This document shows, in pieces, positions 15,565 to 25,326 of a stretch of DNA of 64,000 nucleotides. Position 1 is the first letter of the stretch; every line of letters starts with the position of its first letter. The position numbers and the translations under genes were made by a program. The notes below the pieces were generated by a model. The model was given only the letters and a program-made list of their open reading frames with translations. It did no database searches and was not told the origin of the DNA. The stretch spans positions 460,103 through 524,102 of the forward strand of contig NZ_JAGYPF010000002.1 in assembly GCF_018343535.1 (NCBI RefSeq). Reading direction: 5' to 3'. The DNA is from Neobacillus rhizophilus. Its GTDB lineage: Bacteria > Bacillota > Bacilli > Bacillales > Cytobacillaceae.

Positions 15565-16029
15565 TCACTCTACAAAATGTTTTTCGCTGTCAAAAACAGG
15601 TTCGCTGGTATTGGGCAAATACCAAAGTTTCTTTAGTTTGATGCCCTTTTCCGCAAACATTTCGGTTAATTCTTCCATAAAGATGCCGCGCGTGGGGTCA
15701 CAGGAAGGGCTGCTTTGGATGCCAAGAATTCCTGCAATTTCATAGCCGTTTTTTATGTAATCCTCGGCTTGAGACAAAACAGGCTTCAGGATTTCACGGC
15801 AATGCTTTCGGTATTCCGGTGTATTATATTGCTCGTATGTCATCGACGGCCGGTCCAGTCCTAGAAAAGTAAATTCCGGACAGGGAAGCTGCAGCAATCC
15901 ATAGCCTTGTTTCATGGCCCATTCTACTGCTGAAATAACCGCTCCCGCTGCTCTGGCCTCATCTGGAATGACGGTATTCTGGTTTAAAATACAATGGGAA
16001 ACAATGAGTATCTGTTTGCTACGCTGCAT
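15565..16029 (-). CDS. TudS-related putative desulfidase (CD3072 family, 154 aa)
   Basis: A small cytoplasmic protein with three separated cysteines in the pattern of the TudS/DUF523 group: Cys13 in SHCILN, Cys50 in LPCPEF and Cys110 in QSSPSC. In TudS-type enzymes such cysteines hold an iron-sulfur cluster that removes sulfur from thiolated compounds such as thiouracil. The gene overlaps the upstream ECF transporter S-component gene by 11 bases. That pairing (CD3072 with CD3073) recurs in Firmicutes and implies that the imported compound is the desulfidase substrate. The substrate is not known. Confidence 0.75.
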   Translation of the reverse strand: MQRSKQILIVSHCILNQNTVIPDEARAAGAVISAVEWAMKQGYGLLQLPCPEFTFLGLDRPSMTYEQYNTPEYRKHCREILKPVLSQAEDYIKNGYEIAGILGIQSSPSCDPTRGIFMEELTEMFAEKGIKLKKLWYLPNTSEPVFDSEKHFVE

Positions 16030-16594
16030 TTCGGTTCTCCTTCTTTACCAGTTTTGCAAAATATGGAAGCTTTGTGACCATGAACATAACGAGCAGGCAG
16101 GTAATAATTTTATCGACAAAGTTGCCGGTAATTCTGGAAATAAACGTGGAAGCAAATACACTATCACCGGCAGCCCGGAGCCAGAGCACCACTACGTCCA
16201 TCCCGCTGCCATTCAAACCGCCGAAAAGGGCAACAGCAATTGGCGTGCCGATTAATGGGGCCACGACCGATAAAATCAGTCCTGTTATAAGTGCAACGTA
16301 CCATTTGGTGAAATCAAACCTTTTTGCTATATATCCTACCACTAATGCGATCGCTACATTCACAAGGCCGAAGAAAATAGCGGAACCCCCGGTTGTCACG
16401 CCGAGCACCACATTTGTTAAGGCGCCTGCCAGCGCTCCCCACCAAGGTCCGAATAAAACGGCAATTAGCACAGTGCCGATTGTATCCAGGAATAAAAGCG
16501 GAATTTTTAAAGATGAAACGACGGTACCTAAAATCACATTTAAGGCAATCCCCATCGCCGAATAGGTTAAAATCATCGTTTTACTGGTTTTCAT
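16019..16594 (-). CDS. ECF transporter S component (CD3073 family, 191 aa)
   Basis: A membrane substrate-binding subunit of an energy-coupling-factor transporter, with six hydrophobic segments and the conserved FGPWWGALAGALTNVVLG segment. The length is normal for an S component. No ECF ATPases or T component are in the window, so it must share the common EcfAA'T module encoded elsewhere. AAAGGGAGAAG precedes the ATG. Middle gene of the LysR-S component-TudS operon. The vitamin-like or thio-substrate specificity is unknown. Confidence 0.78.
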   Translation of the reverse strand: MKTSKTMILTYSAMGIALNVILGTVVSSLKIPLLFLDTIGTVLIAVLFGPWWGALAGALTNVVLGVTTGGSAIFFGLVNVAIALVVGYIAKRFDFTKWYVALITGLILSVVAPLIGTPIAVALFGGLNGSGMDVVVLWLRAAGDSVFASTFISRITGNFVDKIITCLLVMFMVTKLPYFAKLVKKENRNAA

Positions 16595-16617
16595 AGCTTC
16601 TTCTCCCTTTTAAAAAA

Positions 16618-17499
16618 CTATTTAAATAATAAATTGGCAAACTCTTTGATTAACGGTCGATTTTCTGCTTCCTTGAGGGTGGTAAAATAAAAGCTGCGCT
16701 GAATTGGATCGATATTTTCTACCATTTGGACGCGGCCAGCCTTTACTGCAGGAAGCGCAGCCAGTTTTGAAATAAAGCTGATTCCAAGCCCGGCTTCGAC
16801 AGCGGCAATCACCCCCTCTGTGCTTCCAATGGATAACCCAATTTTTAAATCAGTTAATTCCAGCCCATGCCCGGCGAGAAATTCTTCCATTCTCTTTCTG
16901 GTGCCCGAACCGCTTTCTCTGACGACAAATTCATAGTGGTGCAGCTGGCTGAAATCCGCCTCCGCCGTATGGATGAGCGGGTGATGATTCGGCGTGATTA
17001 ACACGAGCGAGTCATTTGTAAGCTGGCGGGAGCTTAATTTGGGAGAAGCAGGCTTCATCCCCACGATGGCGATATCCACTTGCTGGTCGAGCAGCTTCTT
17101 AAGGGAGTCTTCAGAATCATTGATATCGATGGATACCTCGACGTTTGGAAAATGATCACGAAAAGCCTTTACCAAACTGGGAACTAGGTATGTACCTGGA
17201 ATCGTGCTGGCGCCAATTGTCAGGTTTCCGGTTAGGGTCTCTTGAAGTCCATGCAGATCATCCTCAAGTTTCTGCCATCTTCGTCGCAATTCCTTCGCTG
17301 CCTGGTAAACCAGGGTGCCTGCAGCCGTTGGCTGAATCCCCGACATCCCCCTGTCAAGCAGGGGGAGTCCAAGTTCATCTTCCAAGCTTTTAATTTTAAG
17401 GCTAATCGCAGGCTGGGAACTATTAAGAGCCGCTGCCGCCTCGGAAAAGCTTCCTTTCTCTACAACTAAAACAAAAGCATCAAGTTTATTTAAATTCAT
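16618..17499 (-). CDS. LysR-family regulator of the TudS/ECF operon (293 aa)
   Basis: An N-terminal winged helix (residues 1-60, with SFSEAAAALNSSQPAISLKIKSLEDELG) and a periplasmic-binding-protein-like effector domain (about 90-290, GNLTIGASTIPGTYLVP). It resembles the CysL-like subgroup linked to sulfur metabolism. Unusually for LysR it is the first gene of the operon rather than divergent, ending 23 bases before the S-component start. It likely senses the imported thio-compound or a product of it. Confidence 0.8.
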   Translation of the reverse strand: MNLNKLDAFVLVVEKGSFSEAAAALNSSQPAISLKIKSLEDELGLPLLDRGMSGIQPTAAGTLVYQAAKELRRRWQKLEDDLHGLQETLTGNLTIGASTIPGTYLVPSLVKAFRDHFPNVEVSIDINDSEDSLKKLLDQQVDIAIVGMKPASPKLSSRQLTNDSLVLITPNHHPLIHTAEADFSQLHHYEFVVRESGSGTRKRMEEFLAGHGLELTDLKIGLSIGSTEGVIAAVEAGLGISFISKLAALPAVKAGRVQMVENIDPIQRSFYFTTLKEAENRPLIKEFANLLFK

Positions 17500-17936
17500 A
17501 TGCTCGCTCCATCCGTATTAGCATTTTTTATATTTGTTATTTAAAAATTTTATATAGAAATTAAAAAAATAAATCTCTATCATGAACAGGATTATATTCT
17601 CATTTTAACCAATTCAAATAGGGATTTCTGGACAATATATGTAATTTTTGTGAAACCATGAGTGATGCATGGGGACGGTTCTCGTGCATCATAACCCGAG
17701 GCAAATGGAGGATACCAATGTAATTTCACCATCAACTGAAACAAAAGAACCGTCCCTATACATCTTATCAGAGCCGCTCGAGTCAAATTCAGTGGCACCT
17801 CTGCCATCTCAGGGCCATAGTATAATATACTAATTCCTAATATCTTAATTTTTAAAACTTTCTTAACATGGCACATACATCAACTTAATAATTAATTGAT
17901 AGTATATATTCTGACATGTTTAGGAGGGTGATAGTT
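17500..17936. other. Intergenic region with REP core and a facing half-copy
   Basis: A REP core at 17663-17691 (TGATGCATGGGGACGG...CGTGCATCA) faces an inverted partial copy at 17746-17765 (AGAACCGTCCCTATACATCT). The ~55 bases between them have no recognised feature, and no gene is supported in this region. Confidence 0.6.
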
Positions 17937-19088
17937 TTGGTTATGCTAAAAGGCAGAAAAATCATTAGCCTATTATCATTAATGATTCTTTCTGTGATTC
18001 TGTTTTGCGGTAATCCCCGAGGGGTAGAAGCGCACATGAATACGGTTGGCTTTTCCGATATTGAAATACATGACAAGACCATCGAATACCAATTATACCT
18101 TGATCCAAGTGAAGTAGCTCAATGGGTAGATGCGCAATCGAAAAGAGTTTTTGTTATTGGTGAACCATCACAAAACGAAGCTTCTAGACCGGAGGTAAGC
18201 TGGACGGAGGAGGACCTCAAGCCTTTCATCCATGAATTCTTAACTGTAACTAACAATGGAGAAACTGCAGAACCTAGTATTAAGGGGATATCCATGGCCG
18301 AGCGAAAAGATGGCCCAACTGTTCTCATTGATATGAATTATGTATTTTCGGAGCCCGTTGATACATACGAAATAGATTACAAGTTCTTTTTTGATCAGTT
18401 TGACGCTCTTCATCAAAACTTTGCGACTATACATATAGGCGATACGGAAGTGGAGAAGGTTTTTAACAAAGATGACCGTACTGTATCCGGTCATGTTGCA
18501 AGTGTATCTTCAGGGACCATTACAACGGAAATCACCATTCCAAGCTGGCTGAATACGATGTGGGAATATGTCAAGCTAGGAGTCGAACATATTTGGACAG
18601 GGTATGATCATTTATTGTTTGTAGCCGCTCTTGTTATATTACAACAACCATTGAAGAACTATATCAAAATCCTAACGGCATTTACGATTGGTCACAGTAT
18701 TACCCTTGCGATTGCAGCGCTGGATGTTCTCAGGATACCGGCAAGCTTCATTGAACCATTAATCGCACTAAGTATCGTTTACATTGCGATTGAAAATATT
18801 TGGATCAAGAAGCTTAAGTGGCGCTGGCTTTTAGCTCTTGGTTTTGGACTTATTCATGGATTCGGCTTTGCCCAGATTCTTCAAGGCGCACTGGGTGATC
18901 ATTATATTTTATCCTTATTCTCCTTTAACCTGGGGGTTGAAATCGGCCAGATCATTGTCGCAGCGGTTCTGCTGCCGCTTTTAATCCTTGTCAGCCGGCG
19001 GAAATGGTATCGTCAGGCCGCCTTTTGTGTGTCAGGAGGTATTGCCATAATCGGTCTGTATTGGTTGATTGAGCGAACATTGTTTTAG
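17937..19088 (+). CDS. HupE/UreJ-family membrane protein with extracytoplasmic domain (383 aa)
   Basis: I choose the TTG at 17937 because the AGGAGGG ribosome site lies at 17922-17928, after the earlier in-frame ATG at 17916. There is a signal-anchor (IISLLSLMILSVILFCG), a ~190-residue outer domain with an early HMNTVGFSDIEI segment, and then a C-terminal block of six or seven helices with the HupE signature (HIWTGYDHLLFVAALV, GHSITLAIAAL, GLIHGFGFAQIL). The conserved His and Asp residues in those helices are typical metal-coordinating positions. The HupE_2 group is thought to transport nickel or similar metals. It is monocistronic, with a terminator at 19156-19203. Confidence 0.8.
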   Translation: MVMLKGRKIISLLSLMILSVILFCGNPRGVEAHMNTVGFSDIEIHDKTIEYQLYLDPSEVAQWVDAQSKRVFVIGEPSQNEASRPEVSWTEEDLKPFIHEFLTVTNNGETAEPSIKGISMAERKDGPTVLIDMNYVFSEPVDTYEIDYKFFFDQFDALHQNFATIHIGDTEVEKVFNKDDRTVSGHVASVSSGTITTEITIPSWLNTMWEYVKLGVEHIWTGYDHLLFVAALVILQQPLKNYIKILTAFTIGHSITLAIAALDVLRIPASFIEPLIALSIVYIAIENIWIKKLKWRWLLALGFGLIHGFGFAQILQGALGDHYILSLFSFNLGVEIGQIIVAAVLLPLLILVSRRKWYRQAAFCVSGGIAIIGLYWLIERTLF

Positions 19089-19155
19089 ACTATTGATAGA
19101 GAAACCAGAATGTCATTTATGATAAACCACTCTCATTTATTATATAAAACGAATC

Positions 19156-19203
19156 TACCACCCGCCTTCAAGCAACATCAGAAGACTTGGGTGGTATTTT
19201 GCT
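19156..19203 (+). terminator. Terminator after the HupE-like gene
   Basis: TACCACCC at 19156-19163 pairs with GGGTGGTA at 19189-19196, followed by TTTTGCTTT. Confidence 0.75.
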
Positions 19204-19533
19204 TTCTATTAGCAGTGAATGTAGATTGTTCATCATTGAGGTTTCCGATTGTTGTGAGTTGCGGATATAACATGCTTAGACATTATTCGACAAAACTAAT
19301 TGAAAAGTACTGGATAAATTTTACTAGTTTTACAACAAAATTACAATTAATTAAAGAATTATTACACTTTTCATACAATTTTCTTAATCTTCAATTGATA
19401 TATTTTATTGGGGTGTCAAAAATGTCACCTTATTGGTTTTTTAGAAGAAAAGGAGGGGAATTTATCGTAATCTGACTTTTATAGAAAAGATTCATAGATT
19501 TTTTAAAAACGTAAGGGAAAGAGGGGAGAGGCC
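19204..19533. other. Upstream region of the large surface protein gene
   Basis: AT-rich, no supported gene (an open frame at 19110-19475 has no ribosome site and crosses the terminator). It presumably holds the promoter of the next gene, but I could not pick hexamers with confidence. Confidence 0.4.
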
Positions 19534-22500
19534 TTGAAGAAAAAGATGAAGAAGATGAGAAAGCAGCGAAACCGTTTGCTTTCATCGCTATCCATCATGG
19601 CGATGTCTGTAAGTTTGTTCTCACCACAAGCATTAGCAATCGAAACTAATCGGGTGATTCCAGAACTCAACCAGGGACCGGGAGAAACTGGGACACCGAC
19701 GGATCAAGCGCCAGGAGAAAGTAAGGCGTCAACAGAACAGGAAGGAACAGGGGCAGCAACTGAACCGGTACCAGGAGAAAGTGGAGCACCAACTGAAACC
19801 GTGCCAGGAGAAGGCGGTGCACCAACTGACCAAAAGCCAGCAGAACAAGAGGTACAATCAAATTCTGCCCCACAAATCAATCATACGGCAGTGACGAACT
19901 TGGAACAACCGGAAGATATCAGCATCACAGCAAAAATTGCCGACGATGGAGCCATCACGGAAGCAAATGTTTTTTACAAAACGAATAAGGATACAGATTT
20001 TAAAAAGATGGCCATGACGGCTGGGATCGTTGATGGGAATGGATTTACAGACTTTACGGTCAATATTCCGCAATCTGCCCTAGAGGGGGCTGCTAGCCTT
20101 CAGTATTATATTGAGGCATCGGATGGGGTGAATGTTACCCGGAATCCTGCTGAACCAAGTGAATTATATACGGTTCAAATTGGTGAAGAAGTAGGAGGCG
20201 AAGGGCCTTATTTGCAAATCACTGAAGTCTTGTTTAACTCCTTGGATTATAGTTCAACAATGGGCGAGTCCTACGAATACATTGAACTTTATAATAACTC
20301 CAATCGCCCTATTCCTCTAAATCAATATAAGCTTAGATATGGAAATTGGGCGAATCCTTCACTTAATGAGTTTGAGATTCCAGGTGATCGCATTCTGCAA
20401 CCGGGTGAAACGATTGTCCTTTGGAACCAAAAAACGAACCAAGATGCGACGATTCAAGATTTTATCGCGAACTATCGTGGAATCATTTCCGAGAATCAGA
20501 TTGCTATTTTAGAACCTTTTTATGGATTTGTTAATACCGGTGGACACCATTTTACCTTAATGACCAAAACAGGAGAAATTGTTTCGAAGGTTACTTATAA
20601 TATGCAAGGAAGTTCTACTGATAAATCGGATGATCAAAATGGCAAAAGTGCTATTTATAAAGCCGAACCATCTGGTGATCCACTCATGACGAAGATTGCT
20701 AGTAAAGTCTCGCCAACACCAGGTACGGTTTTGCCTGAGCAAATGCCGGATAAGAAAGTACAGCTTCCTGAGGACTTTTTAAAGCCAATCATTCAACATA
20801 TGATTCCAACGGGTTCTACTAAGGTGCAGGATTTACCTATTACTGCCTATGTGACAGATGACCAAAATGTAAAGGGTGCAACTTTATTTTATAAGAAAAA
20901 AGAAGACGAAACCTTCAAATCAACTCCGATGACTTCCGGTACGGATGGCCAATATCATGCCGTCATTCCTAAAGAGGCGCTGGAAGGGACATCAAAGCTC
21001 CAATACTATATTGAAGCGACAGATGGTTTGAATGTGGGAACTACATTGGATACAGAAGGAAAATTGTTCGAGATTCAGCTTTTTAAGTCGGACAAGCAGG
21101 TTGAATCCAGTCTGTTGATTACCGAGATTGTTCCTGCGAATGTTGGTACGGAGAAGTACGAGTATGTAGAGGTTTACAATAATACAAACAAAGAGATCAA
21201 TCTAGAAGATTATAAACTTCTTTTTGAAAATCGAGGCGGTGCTTCAACGCTGATCGATATTCCAACTGATTTTATCTTACCAGCTCAGGAAACAGCCGTT
21301 GTCTGGCTTCAATCCTATGACAGTAAGAATGAAGGTATTGCCCAATTCAAAGCTCACTATGGTACAAAAATTGCTGACAGCAAGGTACTGCCTGTTTATT
21401 GGAGTGGCCTTGGCCTGCCGGATGCCGAAGAGGGCAGAATACTGATTGCTGCCGATGCCGCTTATCCTGTTTCACATGCAGATAAGGGGATCATTTCACA
21501 AGCATGGTTCAGTGTAACACAGGACGATGCCATTGATGGAAAAAGTGTTGTCTATGAGTACCCAAAGGATGGAAGTAACCGGATGTTCTTAAGAGGCTCT
21601 GGTCAACAGCCAACACCAGGTGTTCTGGTAAATGCCCAAGTGCCGGATGTGCCGGTGGAAGTGGCCGCAGACGAAGTGAGTCCAGTCATATCCCATCAGC
21701 CTTCAACAGCTGCTCAGGAGATAAAGGATTTTACATTGGAAACGAATGTAACCGATAACCAATCTATTAAGCAAGTAAACTTGTATCTTAAACGTAACGG
21801 TGCAAGCGAGTATACACGTGTGAATATGCTCCGTTCGGATGATGGAAAGTATATTTCTGAACTCATTCCGCGTTACCAAATTATGAATGCAGAATCTATT
21901 GAATACTATTTCACGGCGACGGATGGGTTCAATGCTGTATCTACTCTGGATCATGGCGGTAAGCCTTATAAACGTACCTTTGCTGGTCAGACGGAGCCAT
22001 TGGTGTTAAACATTAAGGATGGTGAATACCTGCGTGGAACTGAGCTTTTGGAGGGGCGCAGCAAGACAGCTGATCATCAGTTAAGTATGTCGATAGATGG
22101 TCAAGTCCTTGAAACGCAGCCGTCTATGCCTGAAGATGCTTATATTTCATTTGAAGCACAAGATATGCAAGCCTCCTTCAATAACGGGCTATTTGTTAAT
22201 GATGAACTTGCCTCGATTATGCCGGGTGTGACCAATTATAAATCTGCAATACTGCCATTACCAAAGGAAATGATAAAACCGGGTGTGAACAAAATAACCT
22301 TGACCTCAGGGAATGGAAAGGATCCTAAAGGGTTGGAAGGAAATAACGATGATTACCATTTGCAAAATGTAGAAATCCTTCTTTGGAATGGAGAGAAACC
22401 AGCGATTACTGCTCAAATTCAATCGGATACCGGGAAGTTAACACCGGTTGCGGATCCGAAGGCAAGAATCACCATTAAGGATGCATTGCCGCAGATCCAC

Positions 22501-24522
22501 TATACGATTGATATTCCTGCTGCTGCCTTCCCGGCTGTTGCAAAAAAAATGGATACGACAACGTTAGCAGATGGAGAGCATCAGCTGCAGCTTACCAGTG
22601 CAAATGGTGAATCGATTTCGAAAAAAGTGGTGGTAGATAACACGGCACCTACTATCGAAACTCTTTCTATTGAAGACGGAAAATCCTATAAAGAGCAAGT
22701 GAGCTTAAGTGTGGTAGCAACAGATGCAGGTTCCGGAGTAGAGACCATCACTGCCTTATTGGATGGAAAAACGGTAGAGCTTCCTTTCTCTCCCATTTTG
22801 GAAGCTGGTACACATACGTTAGAAGTGAGTGTAACAGATAAAGCAGGAAATGTAACAACGAAAAAAGTGTCCTTTACGATGATTAACCATAATCCGGATC
22901 AGCCAAGCGAAGCAAAGCCTTCAGGTGATTCGAAGGTAAATGGCAAAGCGGATCTTAGTGTCAAAGTGACTGACCCAGATGGTGATGCACTGGATGTTGG
23001 TTTTTACAAAGCATATAAATATGACTTTGCTGGGGATTCACAAATCTCTGCTTATTCCAACAAGACTGACCGCGAGCCGCCATTAGAATTAGTTCCTTCC
23101 GGAGAGGAAGCTTTCCCTAAAGAGGCCATTGCAAAGGTAAAAGAGAAAGATGGCCAGTATTTCGTGAACGATACAAATGGTGAATTTCCATATCACCGAT
23201 TCGATTTTACAATCGATAAAGAACTCTCGCCAAATGATGAAGTCGAGGTCGTATGGAATGGTCATTCCCATGAAGGCCGCCAAGTAACGATGTATACATG
23301 GAATTATAAGACAGAAAAATGGGAAAGGGCTACATCTGGAATTGGCAATGAGGACTTTGAATTAAGAGCGAAAGTAAATGCAGGGGACATGGTGCGCGAT
23401 AATGTGGTGCATGTGTTAATTCAAGATTTATTCCCATCACCAGAAGATGTAGATTTCACCTTTGCATGGGTGAGTGATACCCAATATTATGCAGACGCCT
23501 ATCCAGACATTTATCGAACCATGATGAAATATCTGGTAGATCAAAAGGATGAAAAGAAAATCATCTATTCGATTCATACAGGGGATATTGTAGACGATTG
23601 GTACCGTCCGGACGAATGGGCTGTTGCCGATGAAAGTATGAAACTGCTTGATGATGCGGGTATGAACTACGGGGTAGTTGCCGGAAACCATGACGTTAAC
23701 TTCTCTGAAGCGGATTACTCCGAGTATTACAAGTATTTCGGCAGAGATCGATTTGAGAAGCAGCCAACGTATGGCGGTGACAACCACAACAACCGTGACC
23801 ATTATGATCTTGTTTCTCAAAATGGCCAGGATTTCATCGTTATGTATTTAGGCTGGGATGTTCAAGGGGAAACCATTAAGTGGGCGAATGAGGTTCTGCA
23901 AAAATATCCTGATCGTCAAGCCATTATCGCCACTCATTCTTACATTACGCCAAGCGGTGCCTATGGAGGGGACGGCCAGAAGATTTGGACTGACATCGTC
24001 GCTCCAAATAAGAATGTATCTATGGTCCTTTGCGGCCACTATCATGGAGTTGCCTATAATGTAAAGCATACGGATGATGGCAGAACGGTAGTTGAAATGT
24101 TGTCCGATTATCAGTCTGGATTAGAAGGCGGCAGCGGATATATGCGTTTCCTTCAATTTGACCTTGATAATCAAAAAATTCATGTCAATACGTATTCGCC
24201 ATACAAGGATGACGAAAACTTCTTTGACGAACCAGGCAAAGACGAATTTGACATTGATTACCAAGTAAGACCTACCGCTAAACAAGTGGCCACTGATTAT
24301 ATTGGTGTTAATGTTTATACAGATGAACAAATCGGCACAAGTGAGAACATCCAAAGCGGATCGGCTGCTAGTGTGGAGTGGAAGAAGCTTCCTGGAAATA
24401 GCTTCAGCAGCTGGTATACGAAGGTGACCGATAAATTTGGTGGTACAGCCGTGTCGGATGTCTGGAGATTTAAGACGGGGGCACCGGTAGATAGACCTGG
24501 AAATGAGAGGAAGAATAATTAG
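19534..24522 (+). CDS. Secreted multidomain protein: LTD + Ig-like repeats + calcineurin-like phosphoesterase (1662 aa)
   Basis: TTG start behind GAGGGGAGAGG. Signal peptide 1-35 (cut after SPQALA). A Pro/Gly/Thr/Glu-rich linker with GE[ST]GxPTxxxPGE repeats spans about 44-108. Three similar beta domains (about 110-215, 412-520, 712-815), each with an LEGxxxLQYYIEAxDG-like end, alternate with two lamin-tail domains (about 217-370 and 523-690; EYIELYNNSN, EYVEVYNNTN). An Ig-like domain around 1040-1120 follows. A metallophosphatase domain spans about 1305-1590, with SDTQYY, HTGDIVDDW, GNHD, ATHS and GHYHG, so the dimetal site looks complete. The C-terminus ends GAPVDRPGNERKNN with no LPxTG, SLH or other anchor. 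Probably an extracellular phosphodiesterase or phosphatase; the substrate is unknown. Confidence 0.85.
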   Translation: MKKKMKKMRKQRNRLLSSLSIMAMSVSLFSPQALAIETNRVIPELNQGPGETGTPTDQAPGESKASTEQEGTGAATEPVPGESGAPTETVPGEGGAPTDQKPAEQEVQSNSAPQINHTAVTNLEQPEDISITAKIADDGAITEANVFYKTNKDTDFKKMAMTAGIVDGNGFTDFTVNIPQSALEGAASLQYYIEASDGVNVTRNPAEPSELYTVQIGEEVGGEGPYLQITEVLFNSLDYSSTMGESYEYIELYNNSNRPIPLNQYKLRYGNWANPSLNEFEIPGDRILQPGETIVLWNQKTNQDATIQDFIANYRGIISENQIAILEPFYGFVNTGGHHFTLMTKTGEIVSKVTYNMQGSSTDKSDDQNGKSAIYKAEPSGDPLMTKIASKVSPTPGTVLPEQMPDKKVQLPEDFLKPIIQHMIPTGSTKVQDLPITAYVTDDQNVKGATLFYKKKEDETFKSTPMTSGTDGQYHAVIPKEALEGTSKLQYYIEATDGLNVGTTLDTEGKLFEIQLFKSDKQVESSLLITEIVPANVGTEKYEYVEVYNNTNKEINLEDYKLLFENRGGASTLIDIPTDFILPAQETAVVWLQSYDSKNEGIAQFKAHYGTKIADSKVLPVYWSGLGLPDAEEGRILIAADAAYPVSHADKGIISQAWFSVTQDDAIDGKSVVYEYPKDGSNRMFLRGSGQQPTPGVLVNAQVPDVPVEVAADEVSPVISHQPSTAAQEIKDFTLETNVTDNQSIKQVNLYLKRNGASEYTRVNMLRSDDGKYISELIPRYQIMNAESIEYYFTATDGFNAVSTLDHGGKPYKRTFAGQTEPLVLNIKDGEYLRGTELLEGRSKTADHQLSMSIDGQVLETQPSMPEDAYISFEAQDMQASFNNGLFVNDELASIMPGVTNYKSAILPLPKEMIKPGVNKITLTSGNGKDPKGLEGNNDDYHLQNVEILLWNGEKPAITAQIQSDTGKLTPVADPKARITIKDALPQIHYTIDIPAAAFPAVAKKMDTTTLADGEHQLQLTSANGESISKKVVVDNTAPTIETLSIEDGKSYKEQVSLSVVATDAGSGVETITALLDGKTVELPFSPILEAGTHTLEVSVTDKAGNVTTKKVSFTMINHNPDQPSEAKPSGDSKVNGKADLSVKVTDPDGDALDVGFYKAYKYDFAGDSQISAYSNKTDREPPLELVPSGEEAFPKEAIAKVKEKDGQYFVNDTNGEFPYHRFDFTIDKELSPNDEVEVVWNGHSHEGRQVTMYTWNYKTEKWERATSGIGNEDFELRAKVNAGDMVRDNVVHVLIQDLFPSPEDVDFTFAWVSDTQYYADAYPDIYRTMMKYLVDQKDEKKIIYSIHTGDIVDDWYRPDEWAVADESMKLLDDAGMNYGVVAGNHDVNFSEADYSEYYKYFGRDRFEKQPTYGGDNHNNRDHYDLVSQNGQDFIVMYLGWDVQGETIKWANEVLQKYPDRQAIIATHSYITPSGAYGGDGQKIWTDIVAPNKNVSMVLCGHYHGVAYNVKHTDDGRTVVEMLSDYQSGLEGGSGYMRFLQFDLDNQKIHVNTYSPYKDDENFFDEPGKDEFDIDYQVRPTAKQVATDYIGVNVYTDEQIGTSENIQSGSAASVEWKKLPGNSFSSWYTKVTDKFGGTAVSDVWRFKTGAPVDRPGNERKNN

Positions 24523-24561
24523 GGGGTCAGACCCCCACTCGGTTAAAGCGTTAAAGTGTAA

Positions 24562-24592
24562 GGGTTGTGCGAAGAGCACAGCCCTATTTTTT
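24562..24592 (+). terminator. Terminator of the large surface protein gene
   Basis: GGGTTGTGC, loop gaaga, GCACAGCCC, then TATTTTTT. A second palindrome GGGGGTCAGACCCCC directly follows the stop codon at 24523. Confidence 0.8.
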
Positions 24593-24715
24593 GTTGTTGA
24601 AATTCATCGAACTATCATGTAATGACTGGGACGGTTCGAGACCACTGAAAAACACTCCTTACCGTGCCTTCTTAAAGACCAACTGTCTAGGGGAAGGCAA
24701 AAATGTCTTTAATAA

Positions 24716-25265
24716 GCCTTCTATTCTGCCCGTGAGCCCAAGAAAAGATGAGTACCGGTAAAAATAAGCGGTCTATTTTGCCCGTGAGCCCAAGAAAAGA
24801 TGAGTACCGGTAAAAATAAGTGGTCTATTTTGCCCGTGAGCCCAAGAAAAGATGAGCACCGGTAAAAATAAGCGGTCTATTTTGCCCGTGAGCCCAAGAA
24901 AAGATGAGCACCGGTAAAAATAAGTGGTCTATTCTGCCCGTGAGCCCAAGAAAAGATGAGTACCGGTAAAAATAAGTGGTCTATTCTGCCAGTGAGCCCA
25001 AGAAAAGATGAGCACCGGTAAAAATAAGTGGTCTATTTTGCCCGTGAGCCCAAGAAAAGATGAGCACCGGTAAAAATAAGTGGTCTATTCTGCCCGTGAG
25101 CCCAAGAAAAGATGAGTACCGGTAAAAATAAGCGGTCTATTTTGCCCGTGAGCCCAAGAAAAGATGAGCATTGGTAAAAATAAGCAGTCTATTTTGCCCG
25201 TGAGCCCAAGAAAAGATGAGCACTGGTAAAAATAAGCGGTGCATTTTACCCGTGAGTTCAAGAAA
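24716..25265. repeat. Tandem array of a 52-bp unit, ten copies plus a degenerate eleventh
   Basis: The unit reads CTATTTTGCCCGTGAGCCC, AAGAAAAGATGAGCACCGG, TAAAAATAAGCGGT. CTATT anchors fall at 24721, 24773, 24825 and so on every 52 bases to 25189, with a diverged unit at about 25241. Variation is limited to a few positions (C/T in CTATTCTG or CTATTTTG, AGTACC or AGCACC, CGG or TGG). There are no unique spacers, so it is not CRISPR, and 52 is not a multiple of three, so it is not a protein repeat. A hypervariable minisatellite. Confidence 0.95.
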
Positions 25266-25300
25266 AGTAACGCTCCAGCTTATTAGGATCATTTTTCAGT

Positions 25301-25326
25301 GGCTTCGGACGGTTCTCGTGCTTCAT
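25301..25326 (+). repeat. Partial REP-like element
   Basis: GGCTTCGGACGGTTCTCGTG then CTTCAT: the core with a variant left end, just beyond the 52-bp array. Confidence 0.6.

Noticed and set aside
17592..17876. 94-codon minus-strand frame
   Set aside because: Runs through REP sequence and its half-copy; no ribosome site and no family resemblance.
19110..19475. 121-codon open frame upstream of the large surface protein gene
   Set aside because: No ribosome site, crosses a clear terminator, and the composition is that of AT-rich non-coding DNA.
24716..25265. CRISPR array
   Set aside because: The 52-bp units are contiguous with no unique spacers and no cas genes are nearby.
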